DNA from: Pseudomonas putida
GTDB taxonomy: Bacteria > Pseudomonadota > Gammaproteobacteria > Pseudomonadales > Pseudomonadaceae
Reading direction: 5' to 3'
NCBI RefSeq assembly: GCF_001636055.1
Contig: NZ_CP011789.1
Span: forward strand, 4,340,001-4,404,000
Length of the DNA: 64,000 nucleotides
The translations under genes were made by a program, and so were the position numbers. This document shows positions 60,400 to 64,000 of the stretch, piece by piece. How positions within the stretch are numbered: the first letter of the stretch is position 1; each line of letters starts with the position of its first letter. Under the pieces are notes generated by a model that worked only from the letters and a program-made list of their open reading frames with translations, did not search any database and was not told where the DNA came from.

Positions 60400-61733
60400 T
60401 GCCCCGACTCTCCCTCAGCGGGCGCCTGGCCCTGCTGTTCGCGGCCTGCACCGCCGCCGTGTCGCTGAGCGCCGGGTTGCTGTTCAGCCATGCCAGTGAA
60501 CGTCACTTCGTCGAGCTCGACCAGCAGTTGCTCAGCGCCCGCCTCTCGCAATTGCGTGCGCACCTGGCCGATGTCGACTCCCGCACCGCGTTGGACGTCC
60601 ACCTGCCGACGCTGCGCAGCGAGCTCAGCCACCAGTCGGACCTGGCCCTGCGTATCCGCGGCAACGACGGTACGCTGTGGTTCGACAGCCGCGCAGGCTT
60701 GCCGCAGGAGCCCCGTCAGCCGGGCCTGGCCACCCTGCACAGTGACGGCATGGACTACCGCAGCCTGTGCCAGGCGTTGCCAAACGCCCAGGTCACCTTG
60801 TTTCTCGACATCACCCACCACCAGCACTTTCTGCAACGCATGCAGCAGTTGATCTGGCTGACCGTCGGGCTCTGCGCGTTGGCTACAGCCCTCCTCGGCG
60901 CCTGGGCTGCGCGCCGCGGATTGCAACCGTTGCGCCAGATGGGCGCGGTGGCCGCCAGCGTCAATGCGCGCTCGCTGACCACGCGCCTGCCAGTGGCGCA
61001 ACTGCCTGAAGAACTCGCCGAGCTCGGCCACACCGTCAACGCCATGCTGCAACGCCTGGACGATGCTTTTCAGCGCCTCTCGGCCTTTTCCGCCGACATC
61101 GCCCATGAACTGCGCACGCCGCTGTCAAATCTGCTCACCCACACCCAGGTCACCCTCACCCGCCCCCGCAGCCTGGAGGAGTACCGCGAAGCCCTTCACG
61201 GCAACCTTGAGGAACTGCAACACATGGCGCAGATGGTCAATGACATGCTGTTCCTGGCCAAGGCCGACCATGGTCTGCTGATGCCCAGCCGACAGGCTTT
61301 GGACCTGGCGACCGAGACCGATGCTCTGCTGGAGTACTACGCGCCGCTGGCCGAAGATGCCGGCATCATCCTGCGACGCCGCGGTGAAGCACAGACAGAG
61401 GGCGACCGGCACATGCTGCGCCGGGCCATGTCCAACCTGCTGGACAACGCACTGCGCTTCACTCCACCTGGCGGGACCATCGAAGTGACGCTGTCACCGG
61501 GGCTGCACATAGAGATCGCCAATACCGGCCCCGCGATTGCAGCGCAGGCCCTGCCACGCCTGTTCGACCGGTTCTACCGAGAGGATCCGACACGCCATGA
61601 AGGCAGCAGCGAACATGCGGGGCTGGGGCTTGCGATCACCCGGTCCATCGTGCAGGCCCATGGCGGGGGGATTCACGCTCACTGTGAAGGAGGATGGACA
61701 CGTTTTGTGATCGACCTGCCCCCGAAGCGCTGA
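60399..61733 (+). CDS. Heavy-metal sensor histidine kinase
   Basis: 444 residues. Two membrane segments (about 8-30 and 150-172) border a periplasmic sensor part; HAMP; phospho-acceptor His236 in SADIAHELRTPLSNLL; ATPase N-box SNLLDNALRF and G-box HAGLGLAITRSIV. CopS/CusS type. ATG overlaps the regulator stop (TGATG). Confidence 0.92.
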   Translation: MPRLSLSGRLALLFAACTAAVSLSAGLLFSHASERHFVELDQQLLSARLSQLRAHLADVDSRTALDVHLPTLRSELSHQSDLALRIRGNDGTLWFDSRAGLPQEPRQPGLATLHSDGMDYRSLCQALPNAQVTLFLDITHHQHFLQRMQQLIWLTVGLCALATALLGAWAARRGLQPLRQMGAVAASVNARSLTTRLPVAQLPEELAELGHTVNAMLQRLDDAFQRLSAFSADIAHELRTPLSNLLTHTQVTLTRPRSLEEYREALHGNLEELQHMAQMVNDMLFLAKADHGLLMPSRQALDLATETDALLEYYAPLAEDAGIILRRRGEAQTEGDRHMLRRAMSNLLDNALRFTPPGGTIEVTLSPGLHIEIANTGPAIAAQALPRLFDRFYREDPTRHEGSSEHAGLGLAITRSIVQAHGGGIHAHCEGGWTRFVIDLPPKR

Positions 61734-61816
61734 GGCAGTGCAACGGCTGGCGCGGGCTTCGTTTACGCTCGCGCCAGCGCAGGGATCGCGCCCACCTTCA
61801 TGCGCAGACCACGACG

Positions 61817-63061
61817 TCACTCGTAACGCAATGCCATCGCAGGCTCGATCTGCGATGCGCGATACGCCGGGTACAACGTGGCCAGGAAACTCATCACCAG
61901 GCCGGCGATACAGATGATCGCGACATCACCCCACTGCAACTGCGATGGCAGGCTGCTGATGAAGTACATGTCGGAGGTGAAGATATGCTGGCCGCTGGTG
62001 CGTTCCAGCCAACCGACGATGGCGCTGACATTGAGCGCACCGATCACGCCCAACACCCCGCCAATCAGGGTGCCGACGATACCGATCAGGCTGCCCTGGA
62101 CCATGAAGGTCCCCATGATCTGCGCCGGCGTCGCGCCGATGGTGCGTAGAATCGCGATGTCGGCACCCTTGTCGTTCACCACCATCACCAGGGTGGCGAT
62201 GATGTTGAACGCCGCCACGGCAATGATCATCAGCAACAGCAGACCGATCATGGTCTTTTCCATCTTCATCGCGCTGAACAAGCTGCCCTGGGTGTGCGAC
62301 CAGTCATCGGCGCGGTAGGCATCACCCAGGCCCGAAGCGATCGCCTTGGACACCTGCGGCGCAGCGTACAGGTCGTGCAGCTTAAGGCGTACGCCCTGCA
62401 CCTGGCCCGGTGCCCAGCGTTGCATCTCGCCGGCGTCGGCCATGTGGATGTAGGCCTGCGAACCGTCCAGCTCGGCACCGACCTTGAAGATGCCGACCAC
62501 GGTCAGGCGCTGCATGCGTGGGGTAATACCACCGGGCGCACTGCTCACTTCCGGCACGATCAGGGTGACCTTGTCGCCGGTGTTCAGGCGAAAACGGCGC
62601 GCCGTCAGCTCCCCGAGCACCACGCCATACTCACCGGGCTGCAGCGCTTGCAGGGCACCCTGAACGATATGCTGGCCGACAATGGAGACCTTGCCCTCCT
62701 GCGCCGGATCGATACCGCTGACCTGGATCGGCTGCATCGCCCCCTTGTAGGAGAGCATGCCTTCCATTTCCGTCAGGGGCGCCGCGGCGATCACCGCCGG
62801 ATTCTTCAGCGCGGCCTCGGCAACACGCTGCCAGTTATCCAGCGGCTGTACGCCAAGGATGCTGGCATGCGGCACCAGCCCCAGCACGCGCGAGCTCATT
62901 TCACGCTGGAAACCGTTCATCACCGACAACACCACGATCATCGCCAGCACGCCCAAAGAGAGGCCGATCATCGAGGTCATGGAGATGAACGAGATGAAGT
63001 GATTGCGGCGCTTGGCACGGGTGTAACGGGCACCGATGAACAAGGGCAAGGGTCTGAACAT
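61817..63061 (-). CDS. lolE: Lipoprotein-releasing ABC transporter permease
   Basis: 414 residues from MFRPLPLFIGARYTRAKRRN (ATG at 63061). Layout of LolC/LolE: one N-terminal membrane segment (about 22-45), a large periplasmic domain, and three C-terminal segments with MacB_PCD/FtsX motifs, ending YPAYRASQIEPAMALRYE. Third gene after lolC and lolD; lolC/lolE naming is by order. It detaches lipoproteins from the inner membrane. Confidence 0.9.
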   Translation of the reverse strand: MFRPLPLFIGARYTRAKRRNHFISFISMTSMIGLSLGVLAMIVVLSVMNGFQREMSSRVLGLVPHASILGVQPLDNWQRVAEAALKNPAVIAAAPLTEMEGMLSYKGAMQPIQVSGIDPAQEGKVSIVGQHIVQGALQALQPGEYGVVLGELTARRFRLNTGDKVTLIVPEVSSAPGGITPRMQRLTVVGIFKVGAELDGSQAYIHMADAGEMQRWAPGQVQGVRLKLHDLYAAPQVSKAIASGLGDAYRADDWSHTQGSLFSAMKMEKTMIGLLLLMIIAVAAFNIIATLVMVVNDKGADIAILRTIGATPAQIMGTFMVQGSLIGIVGTLIGGVLGVIGALNVSAIVGWLERTSGQHIFTSDMYFISSLPSQLQWGDVAIICIAGLVMSFLATLYPAYRASQIEPAMALRYE

Positions 63062-63117
63062 GTACGCGAACACCCAGTTGAACAGTAGATTGGGGCCGCG
63101 CAGGCGGCCCCATGCAA

Positions 63118-63816
63118 TCAGATCGAGATCAGACGACCGTCTTCCAGGCTCAGCACACGGTCCATCTTGCGTGCCAGGCTCAGGTCGTGGGTCACCACCA
63201 GGAACGCCGTGCGCGACGCCGTCGACAGCTCCTGCATCAGCTCCTGGATACCCAGCGCGGTATGGTGGTCAAGGTTGCCGGTGGGCTCGTCGAGCATCAC
63301 CAGGCCCGGCTGGTTGACCAGCGCACGGGCAATCGCCACGCGCTGGCGCTCACCGCCAGACAGTTCGGCAGGCTTGTGATTCAGGCGATGGCTGAGGCCT
63401 ACACGCTTGAGCAGCGCCTCTGCGCGCTGGCGCGCCTCCGGGATGGGTGTACGACCGATCAGCAGCGGCATGCAGACGTTTTCCAGGGCCGTGAATTCTG
63501 CCAGCAGGTGGTGGAACTGGTAGACGAAGCCCAAGGCGCGGTTGCGCAGCAAGCCGCGATCACGTTCGCCGAGCGCCGAAAGCTCTTCCCCGGCCAGCCA
63601 GACGCTGCCCTGGGTTGGCGTGTCGAGGCCGCCAAGCAGGTTGAGCAGCGTGCTCTTGCCCGAGCCGGAGCTACCGACGATGGCCACCCGCTCCCCCGGG
63701 TGCAGCTCCAGGCTCAGGCCCGACAGCACCTGCACCGACTCCGGCCCCTCGTCATAGGACTTGCCCAGGTTGCGGCAACTCAGTACGGCTTTATCACTCA
63801 TGCGCGACTCACTCAT
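63118..63816 (-). CDS. lolD: Lipoprotein-releasing ABC transporter ATPase
   Basis: 232 residues from the ATG at 63816 with GAGG nine bases upstream; the internal ATG at 63801 lacks a site. Walker [10 protein letters not shown], signature [16 protein letters not shown], Walker [13 protein letters not shown], switch VTHD. Overlaps the end of the upstream permease gene by eight bases. Confidence 0.95.
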   Translation of the reverse strand: MSESRMSDKAVLSCRNLGKSYDEGPESVQVLSGLSLELHPGERVAIVGSSGSGKSTLLNLLGGLDTPTQGSVWLAGEELSALGERDRGLLRNRALGFVYQFHHLLAEFTALENVCMPLLIGRTPIPEARQRAEALLKRVGLSHRLNHKPAELSGGERQRVAIARALVNQPGLVMLDEPTGNLDHHTALGIQELMQELSTASRTAFLVVTHDLSLARKMDRVLSLEDGRLISI

Positions 63817-64000
63817 AACGTAGCGCCTCTGCAGGCTGGGTGCGGGCGGCACGCCAGGCCGGATACAGGGTGGCGAGGAAACTCAGGACCAGTGCCGCAC
63901 CGCAGACCATCCACACGTCCTGGGCGATGATCTGCGACGGCAGGTAATCGATGAAGTACACATCGGCATTGAGGAACTTGTGCCCGATCAAGGTCTCGAC
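63809..64000 (-). CDS. lolC: Lipoprotein-releasing ABC transporter permease, C-terminal end
   Basis: Partial; runs off the right edge. The visible 63 residues are the last periplasmic loop ([20 protein letters not shown]) and final membrane segment with the family ending [18 protein letters not shown]. First gene of lolCDE. Confidence 0.88.
   Translation of the reverse strand, partial: VETLIGHKFLNADVYFIDYLPSQIIAQDVWMVCGAALVLSFLATLYPAWRAARTQPAEALRYE

Overview
The window reads as chromosomal DNA of a Pseudomonas of the P. putida group. The evidence is gene content and order (gltA / sdhCDAB-sucAB-lpd-sucC; dusA-tal-rssC-rssB; lolCDE; etfBA / ETF-QO), high GC, P. putida-type REP hairpins and Pseudomonas-restricted small families (DUF6124/DUF3077 type). 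No rRNA, tRNA, IS element or CRISPR array was found.

Region 1 (1-11100) is the TCA cycle block. The minus strand carries sdhC-sdhD-sdhA-sdhB-sucA-sucB-lpd-sucC (sucC cut by the window edge), and gltA is divergent. Region 2 (11172-18083) holds a START-domain protein, a cysteine-cluster protein, a lysine-rich exported protein, a MocR regulator, an OmpA/DUF4398 lipoprotein pair, a periplasmic solute-binding protein and etfBA. ETF-QO (18623-20287) is divergent from etfBA and has a clear sigma-70 promoter next to a palindrome. Region 3 (20357-28252) holds an SbmA/BacA-like ABC exporter, a YhfG-Fic toxin-antitoxin pair with non-ATG starts, and the NAD-dependent formate dehydrogenase operon fdsGBA-D. 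Region 4 (28781-34823) holds a large cysteine-free HrpK/HrpF/NolX-type protein with no type III system nearby, a strongly structured RNA leader ahead of two small Pseudomonas-only genes, an M20 peptidase and a small membrane protein.

Region 5 (about 35135-47757) is the accessory part: two genomic islands in tandem inside the 5' end of dusA. Three copies of the dusA 5' sequence (35185, 40906, 47715) mark the junctions. Island A carries a 'SPGDLDEER' effector-domain/helical-repeat protein whose start is frameshifted at a run of eight T, then divergent umuDC and an SRAP gene around one LexA box, then a decayed integrase. Island B carries a protein of seven 16-residue repeats with a membrane segment and SH3 domain, a DNA adenine methylase remnant, two unknown membrane proteins, a degenerate phage lysis cassette (lysozyme, Rz/Rz1), an intact prtN-type regulator operon and a dusA-type tyrosine integrase with one frameshift. 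The last island gives the functional dusA a new N-terminus.

Region 6 (47665-64000) returns to core genome: dusA, tal, a PhoD-like phosphatase behind an inverted REP pair, rssB-rssC, an aldo/keto reductase, a LysR regulator, mlaA, a HAD-like protein without catalytic aspartates, DUF4404, queF, a cupredoxin with a divergent copper-type two-component system, and lolE-lolD-lolC (lolC cut by the edge).

The items most worth a second look are the leader at 32383-32588, in which one strand can pair either with an upstream helix or with the ribosome-binding region; the tandem dusA islands; and the island genes of unknown function.
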